Shown here: one piece after another, positions 6,619-13,886 of the stretch | How the letters are laid out: each line of letters opens with the position of its first letter | Position numbering within the stretch: the first letter of the stretch is position 1 | Source of the DNA: Candidatus Poribacteria bacterium | GTDB lineage: Bacteria > Poribacteria > WGA-4E > WGA-3G | Assembly (NCBI GenBank): GCA_022827225.1 | Contig: JAJDTJ010000129.1 | Location: 205,909 to 269,908, forward strand | Length of the DNA: 64,000 nucleotides | Reading direction: 5' to 3' | Notes under the pieces: model-generated | Told to the model about the DNA's origin: nothing | What the model saw: the letters and a program-made list of their open reading frames with translations, nothing else | Database searches by the model: none | Position numbers and translations under genes: made by a program

Positions 6619-7362
6619 ATGACTGAAGAACAGAAATTTATCTTTGATCTCAAGGGTTACCTGTTAATTCCAGAAGTTTTGACGAGTTCGGAAATCTCGG
6701 TACTGAAAGCGCAGATTGAAACGATCCGCACCGATCCGGAATCTTTGCCGCCGCACGAACGGCGATTTCCAGGTGGGAGTGCCTCATTTTTAATTGATCA
6801 TCCTGTTGTGATTGATATTCTTCGCGAGATTCTCGGAGAGATTCGGATGGAGTCGAGTTGGTTCACCTATCGTCAAGCGGGAGACGGTGGGCCGCCTCCA
6901 CACGGCGGTGTCCGGAACGTAAACCCGAACTTCAGTTATCAGTGTCATAGTGGGAAAATATACTCGGCACTGACGCGGGTTGTTTTTGAACTCAACGAAG
7001 TCAAAGCAGGTGAAGGCGGGACACTGTTTTTGCCGGGGAGTCATAAAGCGAATTTTGGCATTCCTGAAGCGCACCGCCAGACGGATTCGCCGCTCTTTGA
7101 AACGTATAGTTGTCCGCCGGGTTCTGTGGTTATCTTTACGGAAAACCTCTGTCATTCGGGAGTCGAGTGGACGAATCCGGATCGTCCTCGGATCGCAGTC
7201 TTCAATTGCTACAATTTCGTCGGATGTCAATTCCATAGACCTTCAGTGCCGCAGCACATTATTGAAGGATTGCCGCCAGAAAAACAGGCGTATTTTCGCG
7301 ATGTTTGGGTTTGGCACCAAGGCGGTCCCGACAACGGTAGGAACCTGCGGTACGAAAGTTAG
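6619..7362 (+). CDS. Phytanoyl-CoA dioxygenase family protein with HxG motif
   Basis: A 247-residue Fe(II)/2-oxoglutarate-dependent oxygenase of the PhyH family. The core jelly-roll signatures are LFLPGSHKANF (residues 136-146), GSVVIFTENLCHSG (168-181, distal His 179) and PDRPRIAVF (Arg 191, oxoglutarate anchor). The usual HxD iron-binding pair reads PPPHGGV: His 95 is present, but the position of the Asp is Gly 97. HxG or HxA triads occur in iron/oxoglutarate halogenases, but this HGG also seems typical of one bacterial PhyH subgroup, so halogenation is only a possibility. ATG 6619 is chosen because GGAGG lies 8 nt upstream; an in-frame ATG at 6583 sits at the expected transcription start. 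Confidence 0.85.
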   Translation: MTEEQKFIFDLKGYLLIPEVLTSSEISVLKAQIETIRTDPESLPPHERRFPGGSASFLIDHPVVIDILREILGEIRMESSWFTYRQAGDGGPPPHGGVRNVNPNFSYQCHSGKIYSALTRVVFELNEVKAGEGGTLFLPGSHKANFGIPEAHRQTDSPLFETYSCPPGSVVIFTENLCHSGVEWTNPDRPRIAVFNCYNFVGCQFHRPSVPQHIIEGLPPEKQAYFRDVWVWHQGGPDNGRNLRYES

Positions 7363-7396
7363 TGTATCTTATGTGTACGAAGGAAGCATTTCGATA

Positions 7397-7774
7397 ATGC
7401 GAAGGCACGGCGCGAGTGGGATTCTAACCACACCGGCATCACGCGCGCGTCCTGGATTGAAAACGTCTTCTGCGTCGCTGATCCACGCTGCGAGGTCCGA
7501 CGCGTCGCGAAGCGTTTCAAAGTGGCGATGGACAGTACTTGGTATGATGCTCAGCATCGTACCTATAGTCAACATTGTCCTGTTTGGTATCAGTGCCGTT
7601 GTTCTGAGTGCCTTAACACCGACGATTGACCTGTCCACGCCAGAACGACGAGAACGCTATTTCCAAAACCCTGCGCGCTACACGGTAGAATACCGGCGTA
7701 TTGCCAAACGATTACGGTGCCTGCGAACCTTCTATGGATGGCTGGCAGGGGTTATTATTTTCAATCTCTTTTGA
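7397..7774 (+). CDS. Small membrane protein of unknown function
   Basis: About 125 residues. The second half is convincing: a long hydrophobic span WTVLGMMLSIVPIVNIVLFG (residues about 47-72), a basic loop with PERRERYFQNPARYTVEYRR, and a second short hydrophobic C-terminus (FYGWLAGVIIFNLF). The first 45 residues are low in protein character, and the start (ATG 7397, weak AAGGAAG upstream) is uncertain. It lies between the PhyH gene and the DUF202 gene with a 20-nt gap to the latter. Confidence 0.55.
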   Translation: MRRHGASGILTTPASRARPGLKTSSASLIHAARSDASRSVSKWRWTVLGMMLSIVPIVNIVLFGISAVVLSALTPTIDLSTPERRERYFQNPARYTVEYRRIAKRLRCLRTFYGWLAGVIIFNLF

Positions 7775-7794
7775 ATAGAAAAGGTGAAAAACGA

Positions 7795-8157
7795 ATGTCA
7801 GACGAACCGACACCTTATACGGGGGTAGAAGACCGACTCATCTTACGGGATCACCTTGCTGCAGACAGAACTATCCTTGCCAATGAGCGAACTTTTCTGG
7901 CGTATATTCGTACGGCATTAACGCTGTTCGTTGCAGGTTTATCCTTTGTGCACTTCAAAGACATCTTTAGTACACAGGTTGCTATCTTTAGTTCGCATGT
8001 TGTTGAGGTCATCGGCATTATCTTTATTCTACTCGGTATCGCTACCTTTTTCGTTGGACTCGTGAGATACAGGCGTATGCGAGCACTCATTTGTAAAATC
8101 AAACAGGCAGAACTTAGAGAATTAGAGGAAAGAGAAATATCGTCAAGTACCCGCTGA
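7795..8157 (+). CDS. DUF202 family membrane protein
   Basis: A 120-residue inner-membrane protein of the DUF202/YidH family. The diagnostic motif RTILANERTFLAYIRTALTL (residues about 24-43) starts the first span; further spans are FVAGLSFVHF and VVEVIGIIFILLGIATFFVG, with basic RYRRMR after the last. The function of the family is unknown. The start at 7795 follows AAAGGTG. The last codons (SSSTR and stop) are contributed by the end of an IS-like sequence, so the native C-terminus may have been replaced. Confidence 0.8.
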   Translation: MSDEPTPYTGVEDRLILRDHLAADRTILANERTFLAYIRTALTLFVAGLSFVHFKDIFSTQVAIFSSHVVEVIGIIFILLGIATFFVGLVRYRRMRALICKIKQAELRELEEREISSSTR

Positions 8158-8410
8158 CTAAAGTCAGGAGCTTGTAACGAAGTTGCCCCGTCTTTCTCAG
8201 CAGTTTATGTTCCGCGGTCTTGGCCCGTAACTTTACCTGTATGCCACCGCACCCCTCAAGCAGGGGTTTAGAGAGATTGCTTCACGCTCTCGATACAGAA
8301 CCTCAGACACTTCCGACTTCGGAAGCAGAACGAGCGTTCTAACGTCTTCGAGTTACTTGGACACGGATATTATCAACGTGTCCCATAAGGTCGTCACTTC
8401 CGACTTACCT
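8147..8410 (-). ncRNA. Solo right end / omega-RNA-like scar of a TnpB element
   Basis: The reverse strand has no useful frame but a dense run of hairpins: GGACACG/CGTGTCC, CTTCCGA/TCGGAAG, AGAACG/CGTTCT and ACCCC/GGGGT. It ends CTGACTTTAGTCAGCGGG followed by GTACTTGAC, the terminal hairpin style of IS200/IS605-IS1341 right ends. No tnpB is attached. I interpret it as a tnpB-less relic or a guide-RNA-only element whose end fused to the DUF202 gene. The rest of the gap to 8590 is AT-rich plus the repeat at 8479-8562. Confidence 0.45.
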
Positions 8411-8478
8411 TTGAAAACATTCTAATATTTTTTACATATTTTCTCAAGAAAAAACAAAAGGAGCGGGCATTCCTCCCA

Positions 8479-8562
8479 AGTTATAAGGTATAAGTTAAGA
8501 AAAGACTTGGCAGAAAAAATTGACTCTTAACTTATAACCTCTTAACCTACCACTTATAACTT
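8479..8562. repeat. TTATAAG-type inverted repeat, copy 1
   Basis: The left arm AAGTTATAAGGTATAAG and the right arm (ACTTATAACCTCTTAACC) form an imperfect long inverted repeat just before the MDR dehydrogenase gene. The same words recur at 46574-46716 and 63696-63758, also next to genes. Confidence 0.65.
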
Positions 8563-8590
8563 TCAGCTTGGGTCTCCTGCCCGAAGATTG

Positions 8591-9619
8591 ATGAAAATAA
8601 GAGAAGTCGTTGTAACCGATCAGAACCGAGTTGAACTGCAGACGAATGAGATGAGCACTCCGGTGCTTGCTGCCAATGAATTATTAATAGACACAGAATA
8701 CACTTTCATTAGTAGTGGAACGGAACTCGCGAACTACACCGGCAGGGAGCCGAAAGTTTTTCAAGAGGGTTCGTGGTGTGCGTATCCGTGGCGTTCTGGT
8801 TATGCGAATGTCGGCATTGTGCGTGAAATCGGTTCAGGCGTTACCCGTGCGGCTGTCGGTGACCGAGTTTTTACTTATGGACGACACGCTTCAACGATTC
8901 GCTATTTGCAAGATCGGCTGGTCGCACCTGTTAGGGAAGCGGTAGATCCGGCAGTTGTCGCAGCATCACGAATGGCGGGGGTTGCGATGACAGCGATTGT
9001 TGTCGGCGACATCGGTACGAACCCGCGCGTTGTTGTTTTCGGGTTAGGACTTGTCGGGAATCTTGCATCGCAGATGTTTCAGATTCATGGTTGTCGCGTC
9101 ATTGGCGTTGATCCGGTAGCAGAACGGCGGGAACTGGCGCAGCGATGCGGGATTGAAGCCACTGTCGGTGGGAACGCTGATGAGGCGCAAGCGCAGATTC
9201 AGGAGATCACGGGTGGCGAACTCGGCAATATTACTGTTGATGCTGTGGGACATAGTGGTGTCGTTATGCAGGCACTCCGTGCTACCGCTAACTACGGGCA
9301 GATCATCATTCTTGGGTCGCCGCGTGTCTCGGTGCAGGGAGATTTGACTGAATTACTGTCGGACACGCATCTGCGCTGGATTACCATCCGTGGTGCGTTG
9401 GAATGGTGCGTGCCGATGTATCCAGATATCGGTAACCGAACTTCCCAGTGGAGTAAACAACAGACGATTTTTGACTGGATGGCACGCGGGCAGCTGCATG
9501 TTGAGCCCTTAATTTCGCATCGTCTCAAACCTGAACAGATCAAGCAAGCTTACGACGGTCTCCTGAATGAACCGAATGTGTATACAGGGGTTATTCTGGA
9601 TTGGACTGCTTCTGCCTAA
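8591..9619 (+). CDS. MDR-family dehydrogenase (zinc-type alcohol dehydrogenase-like)
   Basis: A 342-residue medium-chain dehydrogenase/reductase: N-terminal GroES-like domain (FISSGTELANYTG, VGDRVFTYG) and a Rossmann domain with the nucleotide-binding loop VVVFGLGLVGNLASQ and the end of beta-2 at GVDPVAERR. The catalytic-zinc Cys is replaced (SSGTE), and there is no structural-zinc cysteine cluster, so it is probably a zinc-independent reductase like the second MDR at 40800. No clear ribosome-binding site precedes ATG 8591. It heads a run of four plus-strand genes ending in a sugar isomerase, consistent with sugar or polyol metabolism (inference). Confidence 0.85.
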   Translation: MKIREVVVTDQNRVELQTNEMSTPVLAANELLIDTEYTFISSGTELANYTGREPKVFQEGSWCAYPWRSGYANVGIVREIGSGVTRAAVGDRVFTYGRHASTIRYLQDRLVAPVREAVDPAVVAASRMAGVAMTAIVVGDIGTNPRVVVFGLGLVGNLASQMFQIHGCRVIGVDPVAERRELAQRCGIEATVGGNADEAQAQIQEITGGELGNITVDAVGHSGVVMQALRATANYGQIIILGSPRVSVQGDLTELLSDTHLRWITIRGALEWCVPMYPDIGNRTSQWSKQQTIFDWMARGQLHVEPLISHRLKPEQIKQAYDGLLNEPNVYTGVILDWTASA

Positions 9620-9632
9620 TTTGTATTAGGCA
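9613..9632. repeat. Short perfect hairpin over a stop codon
   Basis: TGCCTAAT (9613-9620), loop TTGT, ATTAGGCA (9625-9632), followed by a run of A. It contains the TAA of the dehydrogenase gene and precedes the WD40 gene. No U-run follows on either strand, so it is not a standard terminator. Confidence 0.5.
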
Positions 9633-9643
9633 AAAAAAACATT

Positions 9644-10537
9644 ATGAAAAAAACAGACTTGTTTCAGAATTACATTGAATCTGAGTTGCCACCGGGACTT
9701 AAGGCGCGGCTGGGAAAAAAGCAGGTGACAGACATCGCGTTTTCGCCAGACGGCACCCGGATCGCTGCCGGTGGTGATGGGCGTATCTGGATATATGACA
9801 CCGCCAGTGGTTCACAATTTGCGATGCTTTCAGGCTATACGGAACGGGTGCGTGCGTTGGCGTTTGCACCGGATAACTCGCTGCTTGCGAGTGGAAGTGA
9901 AGATAACACGCTCCGATTGTGGGATACTGAGACGGCTCGCGAAGTGCTGACGCTTGCTGGGAATTCCAATCTGGTGCAGGCTTTGGCAGCTTCATCACCG
10001 GACGGGGTGCCGTTGCCTGGGTGGGATCCGCGTACGGAGCGGTTGCTTGCGACGCCTGCTGAGGCACCCGGACGCATTAGGAGTTTGGCGTTCTCGCCGG
10101 ATGGCGCAACGCTTGCGAGTGGCAGCGGTGATGGCAAAATTCGGTTGTGGAAAGTTGAAACTGGGCAACTCTTGTCAACCTTCTCAGCGCATGATGGACT
10201 TGTTTTGGCTCTGGCATTTTCTCCACGAGGTAAGTCGCTGGTAAGTGGTGGTTCGGATACACTCGTTCGATTGTGGGATATAGGCGATGAGCATCTGATT
10301 TCGCTTTTTAGAGGACATACCGACTCGGTCAGTGCGCTGACATTTTCTGGCGATAGCGAATTGCTTGTGAGTGGTGGAAGAGACCGGCACATTCAAGTAT
10401 GGGATGTCGGGACAGGTGCCTTAATATCGTCGTTTCCGATACCGGAAGGAGCTGCCCAAGAGTTAGTGTTTTCGGGAGATGATACCAAACTGATATGTAT
10501 AACACACGGCGGCTTGCTTCTTATATGGGATCGATGA
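9644..10537 (+). CDS. WD40 repeat protein, single propeller
   Basis: A 297-residue protein with six to seven WD40 blades, each ending in a WD-type dipeptide: GRIWIYD, NTLRLWD, GKIRLWK, TLVRLWD, RHIQVWD and LLLIWD, with the turn SPDG repeated. There is no signal peptide or membrane span, so it is probably cytoplasmic and a binding platform. It starts 24 nt after the MDR dehydrogenase, and the next WD40 gene follows after 25 nt; the three are probably one transcript. Confidence 0.85.
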   Translation: MKKTDLFQNYIESELPPGLKARLGKKQVTDIAFSPDGTRIAAGGDGRIWIYDTASGSQFAMLSGYTERVRALAFAPDNSLLASGSEDNTLRLWDTETAREVLTLAGNSNLVQALAASSPDGVPLPGWDPRTERLLATPAEAPGRIRSLAFSPDGATLASGSGDGKIRLWKVETGQLLSTFSAHDGLVLALAFSPRGKSLVSGGSDTLVRLWDIGDEHLISLFRGHTDSVSALTFSGDSELLVSGGRDRHIQVWDVGTGALISSFPIPEGAAQELVFSGDDTKLICITHGGLLLIWDR

Positions 10538-10562
10538 GTTTGTGGTGTTCGGGAGCAATAAG

Positions 10563-11834
10563 ATGCGAACGAGACAACGATTGCGCGAACATACCAGATG
10601 GCGTGCCGATGGTAGGATGCCTGGACAGCGCTTGAAAAAGAAAAGGTGGATCGCTGCATCTGTTATACTGGTGGCAGCATTCGATTGGTTTTTTATCGTC
10701 TTCGGAATAGAGGTTATTCTGCCGTGTGTCTTAAGGATGGAACCACCTTATCTACCGAAAAAATATGCGCAAGAGTACACCCATATTTCTGCCCTTAGAG
10801 GATATATCAGTGGACGTAATCCCGTCTTAACGTTTTCACCTGATAGCAAAACGATCGCCACGAGTCTACACCGAGAAGCTCGCCTATGGGATGTGAAAAC
10901 TGGAGAACACCTATTGACCCTTGAAACAGATATGAATCAAGTTAGGGCATTAGCGTTCCATTCAGACGGAAAAACTGTTGTAGGTGTAAGTGAACAAACA
11001 ACGTCGACGAACAGTTACCAATTTATGGTGTGGGATATTAGTTCGCCGGATCTTAAGTCCGCAGAACCAAAACGACCCATGCGCCTTAGGAAAACGTGGA
11101 CAGACGAGGACACCTTGGATCCACGAGCAAATACGTCGCAAGACACACGCACAGCATTCTCACAAGATCAGAGTAATGTTATTAGAATAGGGTATAGCGG
11201 TTCAATTTGGGAATTAGACCTTACGCATGACCGACTCGTATATCAGCAGGTCGTTGGTTTAAAGTCTTTGGAGCGTATGCAATCCGCGGCGTTTCATTTT
11301 ACAACTACACCGACGGATAAAATCGGTACGCGCTGGAGTCGTGGAGCGCATTGTTATGTCCCGTTTCCATCCACAATTGTATTGAACAGACAAGGCACCC
11401 GCTCACTTTTGTTTTTCACCGCGCCCAAGCATTATGTTATGGCACTCATATTCTCCCCCGATGGAAAAACCCTTGTAAGTGGTGGATTCAGCCTTGAGGG
11501 TCAATTGTGGGATCAATTGTGGGATATTCCGATTGGAGAGATTCGATTGTGGGATGTTGGCACTCGCCGGCAGCGAGCATTTATACAGGCACCTATGGGT
11601 AGGGTCAATAACTTAGCATTTTCACCAGATGGCAAAACACTCGTGAGTGGAATAAGTTGGCGGAACACAATTCTTATTTGGGATGTGTCAAATCGTCGGC
11701 TGCTATCCGTACTTACTGGACATGAATCCGACATCACCGCTTTGGTATTCGCTCCCGATAGCATTACACTGGCAAGCGTTGACCGTAGCGGAGCTGTCCA
11801 CCTATGGGACATAACTGGGAGAACAAAAAGATGA
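10563..11834 (+). CDS. Membrane-anchored WD40-like protein
   Basis: About 423 residues. The basic N-terminus is followed by one hydrophobic segment (WIAASVILVAAFDWFFIVFG, residues about 29-48), then an extracytoplasmic WD40-like propeller with blades ending EARLWD, FMVWD, IRLWD, LIWD and VHLWD. Some blades are degenerate. ATG 10563 is chosen because GGGAG precedes it by 8 nt; a GTG at 10542 is the alternative. The stop overlaps the next ATG (ATGA at 11831-11834), so translation of the isomerase is probably coupled. Confidence 0.75.
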   Translation: MRTRQRLREHTRWRADGRMPGQRLKKKRWIAASVILVAAFDWFFIVFGIEVILPCVLRMEPPYLPKKYAQEYTHISALRGYISGRNPVLTFSPDSKTIATSLHREARLWDVKTGEHLLTLETDMNQVRALAFHSDGKTVVGVSEQTTSTNSYQFMVWDISSPDLKSAEPKRPMRLRKTWTDEDTLDPRANTSQDTRTAFSQDQSNVIRIGYSGSIWELDLTHDRLVYQQVVGLKSLERMQSAAFHFTTTPTDKIGTRWSRGAHCYVPFPSTIVLNRQGTRSLLFFTAPKHYVMALIFSPDGKTLVSGGFSLEGQLWDQLWDIPIGEIRLWDVGTRRQRAFIQAPMGRVNNLAFSPDGKTLVSGISWRNTILIWDVSNRRLLSVLTGHESDITALVFAPDSITLASVDRSGAVHLWDITGRTKR

Positions 11835-12652
11835 TTGGAATTTCTTATCACGCGGGTGGGATGAAAGACATTCCGCTACAAGAAGTTATTACGATTCTTG
11901 CCGACACCGGCTACGATGCGATTGAAATGATGTGCGGTCCTGAAGCACATATCCCGTCCGGCGAAGTCACAGATGGCTTGCTCAAAGAAGTTAAAACGAT
12001 GGTGTCCGACAGTGGATTAAAGGTGTCTGTCATCAATCCGTTTACTGGAAAGGGATTGTATCAACTCGCAGCGGAAGACCAACAGGCGGCTATTGACCAC
12101 TATTCCGTACTGCAAGATGTAGCAGTCGCACTGGGGGCGGGGGGTGTCAACTTCCTCACTGGCTACGGCGGTGATAAAGGCGACGCGTTCGCGTGGCGAC
12201 TCCTCGTGGATGTGCTGAAGCCGATCTGTCGCCGTGCTGAGGAACTTGGCATCACAATGAACATCCACAATCACGAGGCAACGACGATTGATGCGTCTGC
12301 AAAAGTTACGCTTCTGATTGAACACGTCGGATCTGACGCGCTGAGATCGCTCAATGACATCACTAATTTCTATCACCTCGGTGAGGATATCGCTGAAGTC
12401 ACTGAAAGATTAGGACCGTTGACGACGCATTGCCATGTCAAAGGTGTGACAGGCATGTATCCGTATAGTACGTTTCTTATTCCGGGTGAGGATGGAGATG
12501 CGTTGGATTTTCGGACATTTGCGGCGAGCTTAGGAAAAGTGGGGTATGATAGGTATATCTCGGTAGAAACGTTTCCGCACATGCGGATGGAGAAGGCACA
12601 GATTGCTTACGACATGATGGCGGGTACGTTAAACGAGTTGGGTTTGCGCTAA
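11831..12652 (+). CDS. Sugar phosphate isomerase/epimerase-like TIM barrel
   Basis: A 273-residue xylose-isomerase-like TIM barrel (AP endonuclease 2 superfamily). Features are ISYHAGG at strand 1, GYDAIEMM at strand 2, the metal-site segments MNIHNHEAT (His/Glu), THCHVKGV (His) and YISVETF (Glu). Members isomerise or epimerise sugars or related polyols, and divalent-metal dependence is likely. The start at 11831 is set by the ATGA overlap with the WD40 gene. A 27-nt palindrome 5 bp after the stop separates it from the convergent PhyH gene. Confidence 0.8.
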   Translation: MIGISYHAGGMKDIPLQEVITILADTGYDAIEMMCGPEAHIPSGEVTDGLLKEVKTMVSDSGLKVSVINPFTGKGLYQLAAEDQQAAIDHYSVLQDVAVALGAGGVNFLTGYGGDKGDAFAWRLLVDVLKPICRRAEELGITMNIHNHEATTIDASAKVTLLIEHVGSDALRSLNDITNFYHLGEDIAEVTERLGPLTTHCHVKGVTGMYPYSTFLIPGEDGDALDFRTFAASLGKVGYDRYISVETFPHMRMEKAQIAYDMMAGTLNELGLR

Positions 12653-12657
12653 GCGTG

Positions 12658-12684
12658 GTAGGCGCGGTCCCTAACCGCGCCTAC
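12658..12684. repeat. 27-nt palindrome family, site 1
   Basis: Arms GTAGGCGCGGT and ACCGCGCCTAC with a 5-nt loop, between two convergent genes (ends at 12652 and 12696), where it could end transcription from both sides. It belongs to the family also seen at 40705, 47339, 51132, 60264 and 63793. Confidence 0.85.
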
Positions 12685-12695
12685 AAGATCATAAA

Positions 12696-13487
12696 TTAAT
12701 TCGCCTCTAACGCCTTGATGCCGGGCCAATCTCGCCACATATCATCATTTGGCGGTTCTTCCTGGGTCCGATCCAATTCAGTCTTTCGGAAGTCGTATAG
12801 GACAGCCTGCCGAATCTGCCGCGAGTAGTTATGTCCAGCGGCATGCCCGATACGATGGTGCCAGAAGACGACATCGCCTGCGTTGCCGTAGCATTCAACC
12901 CCGGGACCTCTGCTGATGCGCTCGCGATCGACATCATACTGCGGTGTCGGTTCGTTCTTATATTGGGAATAGTAATCGTAATAGAAGACCTGATGGCTCC
13001 CTGGCCAGACGGTAAATCCGCCGCCTTCTGGCGGGACATCGTCGATATAGCCGACTGCACCGAGATGGAACGGATGAGCGTCCACATGGCATCCGATTGA
13101 CTTCTTCGGGACATCGCCGTAGGGCAGTGTGCAATAGATACCACGTACACGTTGCGGTTGTGTTAGATTCCCCTCGCCTAACAGCTGCTCCGCCATCCGC
13201 CAGACGTTGGGATCGGTGGCGAGAAGTTGAACCATCCACTCTTCGCCGCCGGGTTCCCGGAAATTCCAGCGGAAACCGCGCCGATTATTGCTTTTATCAA
13301 TGTTTTCCTCTTCAGAGGTGAAGGGTCCTATCCAAGTATCAGGGTCATCACGTTTACGTCCTTCGGGTGCGCCGTCCCAAAGTCTTGTCCGTGCCCGTTC
13401 CATCAATTCTGGATTCAGGACGTTCCGTTTCACCAAGTATCCCTCAGTTTTGAAAAATTCGATGTCTTTCCGTGTAAGTTCAACCAT
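12696..13487 (-). CDS. Phytanoyl-CoA dioxygenase family protein, canonical HxD
   Basis: A 263-residue Fe(II)/2-oxoglutarate oxygenase. The iron ligands are plain: His 134 and Asp 136 in GCHVDAHPF, the distal His in HRIGHAAGH (about 215), and Arg 226 for oxoglutarate; FTVWPGSH is the family signature before the second half of the jelly roll. It is likely to hydroxylate a small substrate that cannot be named. It is monocistronic and convergent with the isomerase gene. The start region carries the AACCGCAAGGAA leader 11 nt before ATG and, further up, a mini-frame beginning MKW. Confidence 0.85.
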   Translation of the reverse strand: MVELTRKDIEFFKTEGYLVKRNVLNPELMERARTRLWDGAPEGRKRDDPDTWIGPFTSEEENIDKSNNRRGFRWNFREPGGEEWMVQLLATDPNVWRMAEQLLGEGNLTQPQRVRGIYCTLPYGDVPKKSIGCHVDAHPFHLGAVGYIDDVPPEGGGFTVWPGSHQVFYYDYYSQYKNEPTPQYDVDRERISRGPGVECYGNAGDVVFWHHRIGHAAGHNYSRQIRQAVLYDFRKTELDRTQEEPPNDDMWRDWPGIKALEAN

Positions 13488-13496
13488 TTTTTAATT

Positions 13497-13565
13497 ATTC
13501 CTTGCGGTTAAATGACGTGAGTTTGTGCTTTAACGCTCTTTGCTCGAATCCGCTCTCCATTTCAT
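13497..13565 (-). promoter_or_regulatory. AACCGCAAGGAA leader with MKW mini-frame (PhyH gene)
   Basis: The reverse strand has AACCGCAAGGAAT (13509-13497) 11 nt before the ATG at 13487. Upstream, ATG 13565 opens a 11-codon frame MKWRADSSKER ending TAA at 13530. The same combination is tandemly repeated before the DUF402 gene. The rest of the 399-bp gap to 13886 is AT-rich, with the hairpin at 13634-13673. Confidence 0.5.
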
Positions 13566-13633
13566 TCCGAGCTACGCACATTACACTATGAAGACTGATC
13601 GTTGGACAACCTTAAGTGGACTTCGGATTTCAC

Positions 13634-13673
13634 GTGCCTTTTTTCAATCCGCTATACCGGTAAAAAAAGGCAC
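13634..13673. repeat. Inverted repeat between PhyH and the dockerin cluster
   Basis: Arms GTGCCTTTTTT (13634-13644) and AAAAAAGGCAC (13663-13673), 11 bp perfect, 18-nt loop. It lies about 215 bp past the last gene of the dockerin operon and may act as a terminator or as a dispersed palindrome. Confidence 0.5.
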
Positions 13674-13886
13674 ATTCTCCCAATCACATTTCAAGAATTT
13701 TAAAAGAATTTAACGATTATTTCAAGGAAAAGTGACAAATTTTTGACGAACGGGACTATCATAAGGTTGAAAAATTCCGAAATGAGTGATAGTAACAGAT
13801 GGATGCTTAAAAGGCTTTGGGTAATCGTAACCATCACCGAGGTAGCAAACTTTGAGGTATATTGTGTGTCCGTCTACCCTTTTCCT

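Noticed and set aside
7369..7638. Minus-strand frame of 89 codons opposite the small membrane protein gene, with a segment resembling a tRNA T-arm
   Set aside because: The T-arm resemblance lacks the TTCGAAT loop and a cloverleaf, and the plus strand has a better membrane-protein reading.
9613..9632. Intrinsic terminator after the MDR dehydrogenase
   Set aside because: The hairpin is followed by A, not T, on the plus strand, and the T-run precedes it on the minus strand.
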